A stretch of 64,000 nt of DNA from Strigops habroptila (GCF_004027225.2 NC_044297.2:4298047-4362046); one strand, 5' to 3'. Numbered from the stretch's first letter, positions 38,096 to 49,655 are shown. Made by a program: numbers and translations. Notes: a model not told the origin generated them from the letters alone.

Positions 38096-38101
38096 TTCAA
38101 A
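38096..38101 (-). promoter_or_regulatory. CHR-like element, candidate CDCA2 cell-cycle control
   Basis: TTTGAA on the minus strand is the canonical CHR sequence bound by the MuvB/DREAM complex in mitotic gene promoters, the class to which CDCA2 belongs. CCAAT boxes lie upstream in the CDCA2 direction, as is typical. No CDE at the classical 4-nt spacing is evident. A hexamer alone is weak evidence. Confidence 0.35.
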
Positions 38102-38119
38102 TCCGCAACGAGCCGCGCC

Positions 38120-38125
38120 CACGTG
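38120..38125. promoter_or_regulatory. E-box CACGTG
   Basis: Palindromic CACGTG, within CCCACGTGAC, lies in the shared promoter between CDCA2 and KCTD9. This is the preferred core of USF and MYC/MAX type factors. It lies about 20 bp from the CHR-like element. Confidence 0.45.
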
Positions 38126-38173
38126 ACAGCCCGCACCAAATCAGGGGCGAGACTCCGGCGCCCCTCACGCTTT

Positions 38174-38181
38174 ATGCAAAT
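38174..38181 (+). promoter_or_regulatory. Octamer ATGCAAAT
   Basis: A perfect POU-factor octamer lies in the divergent promoter. It overlaps the loop and right arm of the inverted repeat CGCCCCTCA...TGAGGGGCG (38,159-38,167 and 38,181-38,189). GGGGCG boxes suited to Sp/KLF factors form the arms. Confidence 0.5.
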
Positions 38182-38203
38182 GAGGGGCGTTACTCCTCCT
38201 TTG

Positions 38204-38318
38204 ATTGGCTGCAGCCCGCCCGGGGGGCGTTTCCCTACCCACCCGTCCTCGCCCCGCCTCTCCAGCGGTGCGCGTTCCCTATTGGGCATGGCGCTCGGGG
38301 CGGCGCGGCCGCCATTGG
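38204..38318 (-). promoter_or_regulatory. Three CCAAT boxes (NF-Y type)
   Basis: CCAAT on the minus strand (ATTGG on plus) occurs at 38,204-38,208, 38,281-38,285 and 38,314-38,318. The last two are exactly 33 bp apart, the spacing typical of NF-Y sites in cell-cycle promoters. They lie 76-190 bp upstream of the KCTD9 ATG and upstream of the CHR-like element in the CDCA2 direction, so they could serve both genes. Confidence 0.5.
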
Positions 38319-38373
38319 TCGCGCTCATGTCGGTCAGCGGCCGCTGCCTTCCGGGTTCGGCAGGAGGAGCGGG

Positions 38374-38390
38374 GCCGCCGCCGCCGCCGC
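38374..38390 (+). repeat. (GCC)n repeat in KCTD9 5' leader
   Basis: About five to six GCC units end 3 bases before the KCTD9 start codon, inside the probable 5' UTR. Such CGG/GCC tracts can vary in length and affect translation. Confidence 0.8.
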
Positions 38391-38393
38391 AGC

Positions 38394-41300
38394 ATGAGGC
38401 GGGTCACGCTGTTCGTTAACGGCAGCCCCCGGAACGGGAAGGTGAGGGGCGGGGAGGGGGGTCCCGCGCGAGCCCCCGCCCGCTTCCTGCGTGGTTCCCT
38501 TCTCCCTTCCCCTCAGCCGCCGGTGCCCACGGCGGGACCCCCGCGCCGTGAGGAGAGGCCCTCAGCCGCCCCTCCGGGCCGCCCCTTCGGCCTGAAGGGC
38601 CTCGCGGCCTGCGGGTGCTGGCACTGGGAACCCCGGCTCCTGCCCGCTGAGGGGATCGGGGACCGCCGCACCCCGGGGGCCGCGGTTAAAGCCACCGCCG
38701 GGTCGCTGTCACGTTGCTGGTGCAGGTCCCGCCACGCCCGTCCTGGAGAACGGTGGGAAGCGATCGGGAATTGTGACCCTCCCCGAAATGTCACTGTTGG
38801 AAGCAGAAGGAAAAATGACTTTATTTTTCCTCTGTAATGTGTTACTGACCACTGCGTGGATGGCTCAGCTCCCCTTTTTACAAGGCTTCCTAATAGAATC
38901 CTAGAATGGTTTGGGTCGGAAAGGACCTTGAGATCATCAATTTCCAACCCCCAAATGAGGCGCAATAATGTGCCCACATTAAAGCCTCCTTTGCTGCTGA
39001 GATTCTGATTATTATACGATATGACACAAGCATATTGAAAAATAGACTTTCAGTTTCTTATTATGGGCTTTTGCTTTGCTGCCCTTGCAGCAGATCATTT
39101 CAGATAGTGCGGGATGTCCTACATTTCTGGGGGTTTTATGTATGTCTGGTAAATGTGAGAGTTCAGTCTGATATACCACAATACTGCAATGTATTCTTCC
39201 CCAAACAAAAGTTACTAGGTCAGACCCTAAGGAAAGTCTTCATCTTGCAGGATGTCAGGCCTCTGCCACGTCAAACTAACGTTGCATCCGCACGCTGCTG
39301 GAAAGCCAGCAAATAATCCTGCTTAAACTCTCTTTGCGTGTTTAAAACCTATGAAGTATTGTCTCAAAAGGGAAAATAGTGGTGTTTCCATGCACAACCA
39401 GCATGGGAAAAGGCCCTGTGGTTCCACTAATTGCTACCCATGGTCCCCAGTTTTTCCCATCTACATCTCTGGAGTGAAGACAGTTAATGGGACTGTAGTT
39501 TAATCTTTGGTTTTAGAGAGGGAAATAAATTCTGGAGAGGCTTAGAGCAAATAGCAGTATTTCTATAGAGAAATAACTAGCTGAATCATAATACAGTACC
39601 AACACTCATTCTCTCACTGCCACCTCAAGTACCTTGACTTGTGGTGAGAGATGTGCAGGTCACCCTGTTTTAAGGTGAGTCTGCTTCTGACATCAAAGTT
39701 GGTCTGTTTGTTTCCTTTTTATAGTAAAGATCTGTACATTATCTTCCTCCCTCTGTAAGAAGTTATTGATAACCTGGTAATCAGTCTGAACTGACAGAAG
39801 CCATACAAACACAGAGCCTGCAGCTACTTCTCTCTCCCACAGGTTGTGGCTGTGTATGGGACTTTATCAGATTTGCTGTCTGTGGCTAGTAATAAGCTTG
39901 GAATAAAAGCGACCAGTGTTTACAATGGAAAAGGTGGACTCATTGATGATATCGCTTTGATTAGGTAAGGCTTAGCCAATGGAAGTCAAATCACGGGTAT
40001 GGATTAAGAGACTTACTGGCCTATTAATCCTCTGACCTTAATCAATAACCAGCACTTTCCTTAAAAACAGATAGTATCATTCCCAGCCAGTGTGCCCAAA
40101 GGTGCTTTCATGCCTCAAGGAAAAATAATACTGTCTTTTGAACTTCAAAGCATTTCTCTTGTGATGAATCAGAACTTGACACTGACTGAAGCTGCATTTA
40201 ATGCCTTTTAACATCCCCCTGTGTTGATTCATGGTGTGATGTATGTACCAGGAAAATCCCAGTGTTCTAGTCTGCACTTGGATGAGGGTTTTCTAAAAAG
40301 GAGACAAACTCCAGCATTGCTTGGGCTTTGTAGAATAAATACTCCCCGAGTGGGGAGAAAAGAAACTATTTTGTAAAACTAAACTGGTTGAGTAACACAA
40401 ATGATGCCTACCTGGTTGATTCAGACAACATCTCCAGTGAAGTCCGTCACATTATAATCCACTGGAACCTGCAAAATAGAGATGGAAATCAGATACTGAA
40501 GTTCTAAATAATGGCAACTGATTCTCATTTAACTGAAACAAATCAGGAGGAGTTCCTACTGTGAAGGAAATGAAGAAGAAATTATGATTAATCTTGTTTT
40601 TCCTCTTCCTCTCTCAGGGATGATGATGTTCTGTTTGTCTGTGAAGGGGAACCATTCATTGGTAAGTGTCTAATTCTTATTCACTTAACTTTTTGTCTAA
40701 TGGAAAGAGGTTTTGTTTTGCTTGAATGTAAATCTAAAAGTTTATTTTCTGGTGTTTTCTTACCATATGGAGGATTCAGAAATATTCACCGTTTTTCTAA
40801 GAATTACTGTGTCTTTTTCCTCCGTGTAGACCCTCAGACTGATGGGAGACCTCACGAAGGACTGACAGGGTCCCACACAGACTGGTTAACACTCAATGTT
40901 GGAGGCCGATACTTCACCACGACACGGTAAAAATGCAACTAGTTGGGTTTGTTCTTAAAGGACTTGAGTTCAGTGAATAGGTTGTAACAGTTGGTGAGGC
41001 TTCAGATGCTCTTGCAAAAGAGCTAAAAAATAACAGCATGGAGTTGGAGGTCTTCTGATGCTTTCTCTGGTTTTTGTATTTAGTTTTACATATGAAGTAA
41101 AACTGGTGAAAAGCCTGAACAGGCCTGGATTTATCCTTGGAATATTTCAGTTAACTAAGTGCTTTGTATTTAAAATATGGTACGTCAGGTCAGAAATATA
41201 TTTTGCTATCCCACTATATGCAGTTAACTCAGTACAGCATGGTGGCTGTAGGAATGTGTATCACACACCAGTATTGCCTTCAAGGTGTCAAGGGCAGAAG

Positions 41301-44300
41301 ATACACAAGAAGCCCCAAGTTTGTCTTGTGAGCAAAACATTCCCTGAGCTTGTGCTGCCTTTGTTTTCTAGGAGCACTTTGGTCAACAAAGAACCTGACA
41401 GTATGTTGGCCCACATGTTTAAAGATAAAGGTTAGTACACTGAAATAAGCTTTATTTTTTAAGTAACAAATAGGCAAAGTAGGCAAAAAGCACTATCAAG
41501 TTGAGACTCTTGTTCATGATTTAAAATATCAACAGTATATTGAAGTATAGCAGAACATACAATCTTTTTTAAATAATTACTTCTCCGTTGCCCATGTAAT
41601 GCTTATCTCCCAAACTGAAAATATGACTTCCATCCATAGTTAATATTTTGGGGTCTTTGATTTTAAGTTTTCATCTTACTGTTGCATCTTGCTCAGTTTT
41701 GTCAATGAAATCAATAAGCAAACACTGCACAACAGCCTTTAGGAAGTGGGGACAGACTAAAATCCTAATTCTGCTTTGATTTGAGCAAAAATTCTTATGT
41801 ACGTGATGGATAAAACATTTTAGTTCTTTATAGCAGGAGGAGCAAGTTCATTTTAAGGTGATTTGCCCCCTCACACTCCTCTTTTCCTTCCTATTCTCTA
41901 AGAAACACCCTTTCAAGTGGAATGTTTCATAATCCAGTCCCTTTTGGTAATAAAATTCTGAAACTGAAGCAAATGCTCTTCTATTACTACATCAAATTTA
42001 ATTATATATATGTTGTGGAAACAGATGCTTGGGGAAATAAGCAAGATCATAGAGGAGCATTCCTAATTGACCGCAGTCCAGAGTATTTTGAGCCAATTTT
42101 GAACTATTTGCGTCACGGACAGCTCATTGTAAATGATGGCATTAATTTGCTAGGTAGGTATTACCTGTATGACATCTCCTAAAGTATTACTCTTTGGAAG
42201 TTAAACTTTGCCCTCAGGTAAAGGTGGTAAAATGAGTGGGACTTCTGTATGCTCATCTAAATGTTTGGGATTTTTCTTTGGTGAATTTATTCTCAAGCAT
42301 TGCAATTCCTCATGCTTGGTTTAATGAAGATTGACTGTTTAAACTGATTTCTCTTGAGAACACGAAAAATTCTCCCTAATGGATTAATATCTGGCTGTGA
42401 TTCTGGATTTGATATCTTTAACCTAATACTGGTATTGGAAACATCCTTTCTGAGTTATTTTTTCCTTTTAGCTGCAAGCAAGCTCGTTTTTCCTCTCTCC
42501 AGGTCCATCTAATGTAATGTATTGGTTGTCAGTTTGATTAGTCTATGCATTTCTTCGAGACTCCTTAAACTTCAAGTGATCTATTTATTCCTTCTTGTTA
42601 GCGTAGGTGAAATGTGTAAAAGGTGTTACGAGTAGGGCAAGTCAGTTGAATTGATGCTTCTCCACTAGTAAAGATGGATTAACCCAAACTTTTTGGCATG
42701 TTCTTAGTGTGGCCTTCTCCAGTGAGGGAGGAAGAGTGCTCTCTTGTTTAACAACTCCCTGTGCATAACAAATACTGCTTTGTTTTGGTAGGTGTTTTGG
42801 AAGAAGCCAGGTTTTTTGGTATCGATTCACTAATTGAACATCTAGAAATAGCTATTAAGGTAATTTGTTTTCTTTAATACATGACTGCACATGTCCTATT
42901 CTTCCAGGCAATATATAATATTAGTCCTATCTATATTAGCTTTTAAACAACTCTCTCAACAGAATTCACAGCCAGCTGAGGATCATTCTCCTATATCTCG
43001 CAAAGAGTTTGTCCGATTCTTGCTGGCAACCCCAACCAAGTCCGAGCTGCGCTGTCAGGTAGGAAAACGCAGACTCTGTCTTGATCTGTAGTGTTGATGT
43101 CTGGCAGGGAAATACCCTGCAGCGTCATTCTGGGGTTTCTTGTTTTGTTCTTAGGGTCTCAATTTCAGTGGAGCAGATCTTTCACGTCTTGATCTCCGAT
43201 ACATCAACTTCAAGATGGCAAACCTGAGCCGGTGCAACCTGGCGCACGCCAACCTGTGCTGTGCCAATCTTGAGAGAGCTGACCTCTCCGGATCAGTGCT
43301 TGATGTAAGAGCTGCTGTGTCTTGGGAAGTCCAGGCTCTCCTTTATTTTAAGGGAAGAGGAATTGGAACAAGCAGATAAATGTAAAACATGTAGTTCTTC
43401 AGTATTTTCTGCAACTGCTCTAGTTAGATCACTTCACAAGCTTTTTGATGCTATCTTAGGTAAAAAAAGGAGAAAAAGGGCACTGAGTAATAACTATCTG
43501 CCTTCTTGATGATAGAGAAGTAATCGTACAGCAAGTTCTTGCACTTCCTCACAATAACAAGGCTTTTGTGCTTTAATAGGATTCATTTCCAAAACAGAAA
43601 TGAAAACTCTTCTCTGCTCACTCTTGGTACTGCTCATCTTTGAGCTTTTACCAATCTCACTGACGTGTCTCTCTACCAGTGTGCAAACCTTCAAGGGGTG
43701 AAAATGCTGTGTTCCAATGCAGAAGGAGCATCTCTAAAAGGGTGCAATTTTGAAGATCCATCAGGCCTTAAAGCTAATTTGGAAGGTAAGGAGGTTTTGT
43801 GGAAACTGAACCACGTGTTTGTGAAGCTACATGGCACATGAAAGGTTTGCTCTGGTTTGTACAATCCATGTCTTCATGAGACGAGGCCACAAATACAGGA
43901 CTGAATGTGTGACCATATAATCATTAAATTCCAAGTTCTACCTTGATCTCTATCAATTGACATGGTTCTGAGGAAGCCTTGTTCTGGAGCTGCTGTGATT
44001 CTGACTGTTTCTCCTCATAGAACTACACTTTGTGTGTTTTAGGTGCCAACCTGAAAGGTGTGGACATGGAAGGCAGTCAAATGACAGGAATTAATCTAAG
44101 AGTTGCAACGCTGAAAAATGCAAAACTAAAAAACTGTAATCTTAGAGGAGCAACTTTGGCAGGAACTGATTTGGAAGTGAGTTACGATTCATGTAATATA
44201 CTAACTAGCCAACTGGGGGGATTGCTGGCTTTTGGCTGAGGTCTCCAGCTTGAAACCAGACAGAGTGAACCAGTCTTTCTTCAGTCTTAGTGAGCTATGG

Positions 44301-45071
44301 ATGATGTAAGGAATCACATCTCATTCTAGCCTCACTTTGGAAGGTGAGTCTAATGTCTTGGATTTGCCAGCACCCCAAAGCCACAGGAATGGCTTGTATC
44401 ATCTCAAAAGTGATGCATGGAAACACTGCTAAACGTAACAGCGTGAGATCATCCCATCACTGAAGAAATTAAGAGAAACTCAGTTGCTTGGGTTTGTGGG
44501 GGATATTTTTGATCCTGAGACACCATTTGTAAAATAGTGATGGAGTCTTACCTGCCTGGTGGCATGTGATACACTGCTGTCACAGTTAGACAAGCTAGCT
44601 GACTCTACAAGCTGTGTACGTGGCTGTTCTTCCTCAAGTACTAGAGAAGTATTCAGAGTAACATTTGGTGGGACTGCAAGAGGCAGCTTCTTCCTGGCTG
44701 CGTTCAGCAAGCATTAGTAACGCCTGGAAGATAATTTGATACGAAGAGTTTAATTCTTAATAACATTAAAAATAACTCCAGCTGCTACCGTGGAATGTTA
44801 CTTCTCACAAGAAGTAAATAAAACTCTAAACCTGAGAGATAGACAAGTTTACACTGAAATTTTTGGAGGTAGATGTGGTTTCTGTATAAATGTAAAGTTT
44901 TGAACTAGGTTCTGGGTATATTCAATTAACATTGATTTTTCTTCTACCCTTTAGAACTGTGATCTATCAGGTTGTGATCTACAAGAAGCTAACTTGAGAG
45001 GATCTAATGTAAAAGGAGCTATCTTTGAAGAGATGCTGACACCTTTGCACATGTCTCAGAGCGTCAGATAG
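38394..45071 (+). CDS. KCTD9: KCTD9, BTB/pentapeptide-repeat protein
   Basis: KCTD9 is a potassium-channel-tetramerisation-type BTB protein regarded as a cullin-3 ubiquitin-ligase adaptor. Twelve coding exons: 38394-38441, 39843-39964, 40618-40661, 40830-40926, 41372-41430, 42025-42153, 42792-42859, 42963-43058, 43155-43304, 43680-43785, 44043-44176, 44955-45071. They sum to 1,170 nt, giving 389 residues plus TAG, the same length as the human protein as I recall it. The N-terminal KHA-type domain starts [16 protein letters not shown]. The BTB/T1 fold begins at [16 protein letters not shown] near residue 89. Pentapeptide repeats of the A(D/N)Lxx type fill the C-terminal half, for example ADLSRLDL and [15 protein letters not shown]. 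It ends HMSQSVR. All splice sites are GT-AG and phases agree. The start is the first ATG after the GC-rich leader. At the exon 5/6 junction it reads KDKDAWG where human, from memory, has KDKGVWG. Confidence 0.98.
38894..38953 (-). mobile_element. CR1 LINE 3' fragment (minus), KCTD9 intron 1
   Basis: TAGAATCCTAGAATGGTTTG, GGAAAGGACCTTGAGATCATC and TTTCCAACCCCC form a truncated reverse-oriented CR1 3' end in the first KCTD9 intron. Confidence 0.9.
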
Positions 45072-46686
45072 GGAAGAGAATATGCCGAAGAGGAAGGAAT
45101 GAGAACATTTATTGTGACTTTCTTTACCTCCTCCCCTTATTAAGTTAGAAGTAATGACTATTAGACAACTTACATTTGCATAGTGCCTAAGTAAACTCTT
45201 CTTTGATCACTTTAGGGGGAGGGAGGTTTTGTTTAAAAGGTAGGAAGAGAAAGTGTCTGTTCCTACCTTTGTGAACAGAGTGAGGAAATGGGCTGGTTTG
45301 GGGGGGAGGGTTAAATAGATTCATTGTTTAGCATTGCCTCACTTTGGAATGCATTTTAATTTATAAAGCACAATATATGCAATTTTATTTATTAAATCTG
45401 TAGCTGCAATATGAATAGAAAATGTTATTCATGTATAGTAGCAACGAAGTTCAGGTTTACAGTTAGGCTAGTGTATTTACAGTTAGTTTCTTCATTCATG
45501 CAGTGTGTTAAATGACTCATGTGGTTTAGACAATGTCCACAGGATGTTTTCAGGTACTTTTCTGGGGTGAAAACAGTAGTTAACTGTCATCACTGTCATA
45601 TTGCCTTGTAGTAGTTTGAATGCAGGTATAGAACAGCTTTATCATCTTCTAAACTGTGCAGGGGAAGTTGCTTCCACTGCAGGGATCTGCCTACGCAGCA
45701 GCTGAACCCCCCCGCTCGGAAATTGGATGTCTTCTTTAATCCTTTCCAAATTAGTGTGAAATTGCACTGTCAGTCACGGCTGGTAAGAAGAAATCTCTCG
45801 CTTTCAGATGTCCTAACCACTGCAAAGCGGAGTACCTGTAGAGTTTTCATTCTTTGTGGGGAGTTAACTGTACATAGGAAAATACAATACTGTCACCAAA
45901 GTAGAGATAAGCATTGTGGCCACAGCACTTGCTCAATCCTCCCATTGTTACTCCAGTATATGAATATATAGCAGCAGTTTCCCCTCAATGTACTATGCAA
46001 ATACTCCTGTACACTGAATCCTTGAAAGCATGGGCATAACCCTTTTCCCACCCAGATCTTAGTGTTCCACTTTGGGCCTGCTTAAAGTGGCTTTAAAAGC
46101 ATCTTGCGTAGGGCAAAGTACCCTTTCCACAACTGCTTTACCTGTGAGCAAATAGGGAACTGTGTGACTTCTGCAGTGCAGAAAGCCTCACAGCATCTCT
46201 TTAAGTGGTGGTGCACTTCATTTAATAAGCTGTTTCCACTGTAGTGTCAATCTAGTTCTCATCTAACATGTTTATTTTATACACAATCAAAAAGCACATG
46301 AAGAAACTATACCAAAAAAAAGAAGGTGCATCAAGAACTCTTACCTCAGATGCTTACTTAAAACACCCCAAAGTTAAAACTAACCTTGAATCTAAGCAAA
46401 TACAGCTATTACTGGGAGTTCAGAACCAATGTATCCCGAAACTTACAGAATGTGACACTGTTGGCAATAGCTTGTCACTTCGGTGGGTTTTTACTTGCAG
46501 TGCAGATTTCCTGTCCTCTGAGCAGAACTCTTCTTGTCTCAGTACTTGTTACGAAAATGCTGCTTTGCCATTGATACAGAAAGAGTAGTTCAGGACCAGC
46601 ATATGATCTGTTGGGGGGAATTGCTGGATTCTCCCTTGCTTTTAAGTTGGGTTGACTCAGGCATATGACATGAACTTCTGGGGCTC

Positions 46687-46723
46687 AAAATCCCAGTGTT
46701 ATGTGGGTCAGAACTGGGATTTT
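46687..46723 (+). repeat. 11-bp perfect hairpin in KCTD9 3' UTR
   Basis: Arms AAAATCCCAGT (46,687-46,697) and ACTGGGATTTT (46,713-46,723) pair perfectly around a 15-base loop. The hairpin would form in the KCTD9 mRNA if the distal poly(A) site is used. Function unknown; the stem is too short for a typical microRNA precursor. Confidence 0.8.
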
Positions 46724-47170
46724 CCTTCCTCAAGATTCCCAGGCCTCTTGATCTGGCTCCAGGACACCACCAAATCCTTGGTGAAATACAACTATAGATT
46801 CAAGGGAAATAGTTCAGCGGGATTTTGGAGTCCTTTCTCCCACCTCATCGCTTTCATCGAGAGTGATGTGTATGTTGCAGTAGAAGAAGATTCCTAGGGC
46901 TAGAGAAATAAATGAATTATTTTTCTTTATCATATTTTGTAGTTAGCAGAAGTAAAATATTGTATGGAAAAAAGATCTATTTTCATAATCGCTGTGTATA
47001 AACTATATTTGAACTTTCACTGAAGCACTATGTTTTGAATAATCACAGCATGTGGCATCATTCATTCACAGCTGAATTTAAGGTACCTCTTTTGCTATGA
47101 CAAAGCTGGATGAATAGCCCAGAGTGGCCTATTCAGAACTTGCAGGTTCCAGCCTAATTTAAATTGCATT

Positions 47171-47176
47171 AATAAA
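47171..47176 (+). terminator. Probable KCTD9 distal poly(A) signal
   Basis: Canonical AATAAA is followed within 25 nt by a GU-rich element (GTGTCTTGGTTGTC). It is the best plus-strand poly(A) configuration between the KCTD9 stop and GNRH1. Confidence 0.6.
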
Positions 47177-47190
47177 AGTGTGAAATATGA

Positions 47191-48534
47191 AAGTGTCTTG
47201 GTTGTCTTCTTGTAAACTGGGAGTTATCCACACTGAGCACTTACTTTATGAGCTGAGTTTTAGATGTCTTTACTTCTGCACAGGCAACTGGGTTTTTAAC
47301 TTGTCATTCATCTGCAGCACTTCTCAGCTTTTCTTTGATCCCACCCTTCATATTTGGTTACTAAAATAGCTGGAGTCAGAATTTACATAGGTATGTGCAC
47401 CATTTAGAACAGAGCACAAGCAGCTAAACTTAAGAGGGAAGTGCTAAAGCACAGGAAAAAACCATGTCCTTGATTTTGGTCTATGAAGTGCTCACTATTT
47501 CAGCCAACTAAACTATGGCACAACAGTACAAATACAGCAGATCTGTGCAAGTGCTGTAGAGCACGTCGAGAACAAAACGGGGGAAAATCCAGTGAGAAAC
47601 ACGAGTTTCTCACCTCCAGTACACATCTTCAGGTTAGGAATGCTGCCAAAATCAGAGGGGTTTACTGGTTTCCAGTATATTGGTCCTTAAAAGTATTGGT
47701 GGGCAAACAAAACCAGCTGTAATGTGTTTATTAACCTCCCAACTCCTTTATGTAAGTTAATAGCTGTGGCTTAGAGTTTGAAAGATGTGCAACAGCTCAC
47801 TAACAACACAATGACGTGCCCTTCCTGCCACTCTTTGGTAGGTCAGCTCCGTAGCTAGAACAGAAACGTGTGGAGAAACACAGCTGTAGAAAGATGTTAG
47901 GGCTAGACCATCATCAGACCGAGTTAAAGTGGTGGGTTAATAAGAGGTGCAATTATTGGGCTAAGCAGCCCCCTTCTCTCTTTAAATGTCATCCCTCAGG
48001 ATGAACAGCTCTTCTATTTACATTGAAATAACCTTAATTTTTGGGAGGCTCACCAGGGAAGAAAGGAGTTACAGGAAAACCTCCCTTCTAAAGCCATGTG
48101 CCTACGCAGGGCTAACGTTTCTCCTACTGAAACCAACTATTTTCACAGCTTGATCAGTTTATCAGCTGAAGTTAAATGCTGGCTACTCTTGCCGTGAGTA
48201 GGAGGAGTATTAGAGCAGGAAGAATTACTCTTTGCTAGTCACTAAATCCTCCTTAAATTATTTACTTTTTAAATTACTTTTAATCCGTTAATGTCAAAGA
48301 GGTCATGGGAGCAGGAAGAGAGGATGTTTGAAGAATACTGAACATGATCCATTCAATTCTGCATAAAACAATGCAGAGCAAGTCAAAATAGCTGCCAGGT
48401 GGCTAAAAAAAATACATTTCTGCAGTCAAAATTGCTGAATTTAACTCCTGCATGCAAATAGCTACCAAGTCCTTCATACAACTGCAGTGCACACACTCTC
48501 AGGAGCACGCATACTTAAACACACACACGAGACC
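47191..48534. other. Intergenic, KCTD9 to GNRH1
   Basis: No exon, RNA gene or clear repeat recognised before the CR1 element at 48,535. Confidence 0.5.
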
Positions 48535-48838
48535 TTGTTACAGTCTTCCAGTATCTAAAGGGGCTGACAAGAAACCTGGAGAAGGGCTTTGGACAAGGGA
48601 TGTAGGGACAGGACAAGGGGAATGGCTTTAACCTGCCAGAGGGGAGATTGAGATGAGCTCTGAGGCAGAAGCTCTTCCCTGTGAGGGTGCTGAGGCACTG
48701 GCACAGGGTGCCCAGAGAAGCTGTGGCTGCCCCATCCCTGGCAGTGTTCAAGGCCAGGTTGGACACAGGGGCTTGGAGCAACCTGCTCTAGTGAAAGGTG
48801 TCGCTGCCCGTGGCAGGGGGTTGGAGCTGCATGAGCTC
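48535..48838 (+). mobile_element. CR1 LINE fragment, longest in the window
   Basis: About 300 bp covering the CR1 3' region: CTTCCAGTATCTAAAGGGG, GGACAGGACAAGGGGAATGG, GGTGCTGAGGCACTGGCAC, GGGTGCCCAGAGAAGCTGTG, GCCCCATCCCTGGCAGTG, GGAGCAACCTGCTCTAGTG and GTGGCAGGGGGTTGGAG. It stops before the ATTCTATG tail, so it is truncated at both ends. It lies about 0.8 kb upstream of the GNRH1 TATA box. Confidence 0.95.
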
Positions 48839-49625
48839 TGTGCACATGTGCAGTCACAGGCTCTTGTTTAAGCATGGAAGAACTGTTTACTTCATGCCTG
48901 ATACACAGAGACAGACTAAGCTGAATTCCTCACCCATTTCAAGACCTCCTCAACAACTTCCAACTTCACCCAAGAACTTTTACTTAAAAATTAGAACTTA
49001 CTGCAAGAAAAGATTCTGTATTTTCCACGGGGCAGCAGCAATCAGCTGGATTTGAATGGCAGCTTTATAGCCTCTTAAAGAAAGGCTGTTACTTTTATTG
49101 CTCTTAGAGAAACCAGCTGAGTTTAATAGCTGCACAGGGGTGTTCCAATTATGTGCTTTACTCCCGCTGCATTACAGCACTTTTAAGAACAAAATTGCAG
49201 CCTGGGAGATAGAATTAGATAAAGTCACCTGCTGTGAAGGGTTTGGCCTTGGGGTGGTTGTGTATAAAACACGAGAGGACAAACACACTCACAGGGCATT
49301 TTCAAACAGAGAAGAGTTGGGGTTACTCTGCAACCTCTCTCAGCGAGCAGGTAATGTGATTGAACAGCTTACCTTGTTCCTTTCTTACTTATTCAGTGCT
49401 TACAGATGCCTGTGTTAGAAGAAACTTGTGTTAGAAGAGACTGCAAATAGCACTTTTTAAGGAGCAGGGACATTAGAACAGAAACCGGCTAAACTTAACA
49501 CATATGTCAAACCTCAACAGGGACTTCCATGGAACCTTTGAGGTCCAGACATTCTGAAAGCTCTGAAAGGGTGATCAAAAATCCTAATTCAGATCTTCAT
49601 CCAGATTTTTCAGATATTAGGTCTC

Positions 49626-49633
49626 TTTATAAG
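49626..49633 (+). promoter_or_regulatory. GNRH1 TATA box
   Basis: TTTATAAG lies about 180 bp upstream of the GNRH1 start codon and about 30 bp upstream of a plausible first-exon start near 49,656. Vertebrate GNRH1 promoters are TATA-containing. A TAATCC site (49,638-49,643), the core bound by OTX-type homeodomain factors known to drive GNRH1, lies immediately downstream. Confidence 0.5.
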
Positions 49634-49655
49634 GAGCTAATCCACACTTGGAGAG

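Larger units (their letters stand above)
37600..38760. promoter_or_regulatory. CpG-rich island covering the CDCA2/KCTD9 divergent promoter
   Basis: GC content and CpG frequency rise sharply relative to both flanks, from the C-rich stretch near 37,600 through KCTD9 exon 1 and into its first intron. Two genes leave it in opposite directions. Candidate minus-strand donors for a noncoding CDCA2 first exon include one with exon edge at 37,793 (CGCG|GTAAGG) and one at 37,640 (GGG|GTGAGT); neither is proven. No CpG ratio was computed. Confidence 0.75.
45072..47190 (+). other. KCTD9 3' UTR (probable extent)
   Basis: From the KCTD9 stop to just past the AATAAA at 47,171-47,176, which is followed by GU-rich TGTCTTGGTTGTC. 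An earlier AATAAA at 46,907-46,912 could give a shorter form. The stretch is AT-rich and contains no spliced coding sequence; open frames such as 46,268-46,588 have no recognisable protein. A perfect 11-bp hairpin lies at 46,687-46,723. Confidence 0.6.

Noticed and set aside
37927-38328. 133-codon minus-strand open frame in the divergent promoter
   Set aside because: Low stop-codon density from GC-rich sequence; contains the promoter motifs and matches no CDCA2 N-terminus I recognise.
38205-38837. 210-codon open frame across the KCTD9 start
   Set aside because: Different frame from KCTD9 and extends through its exon 1 and intron 1; a GC-rich shadow frame.
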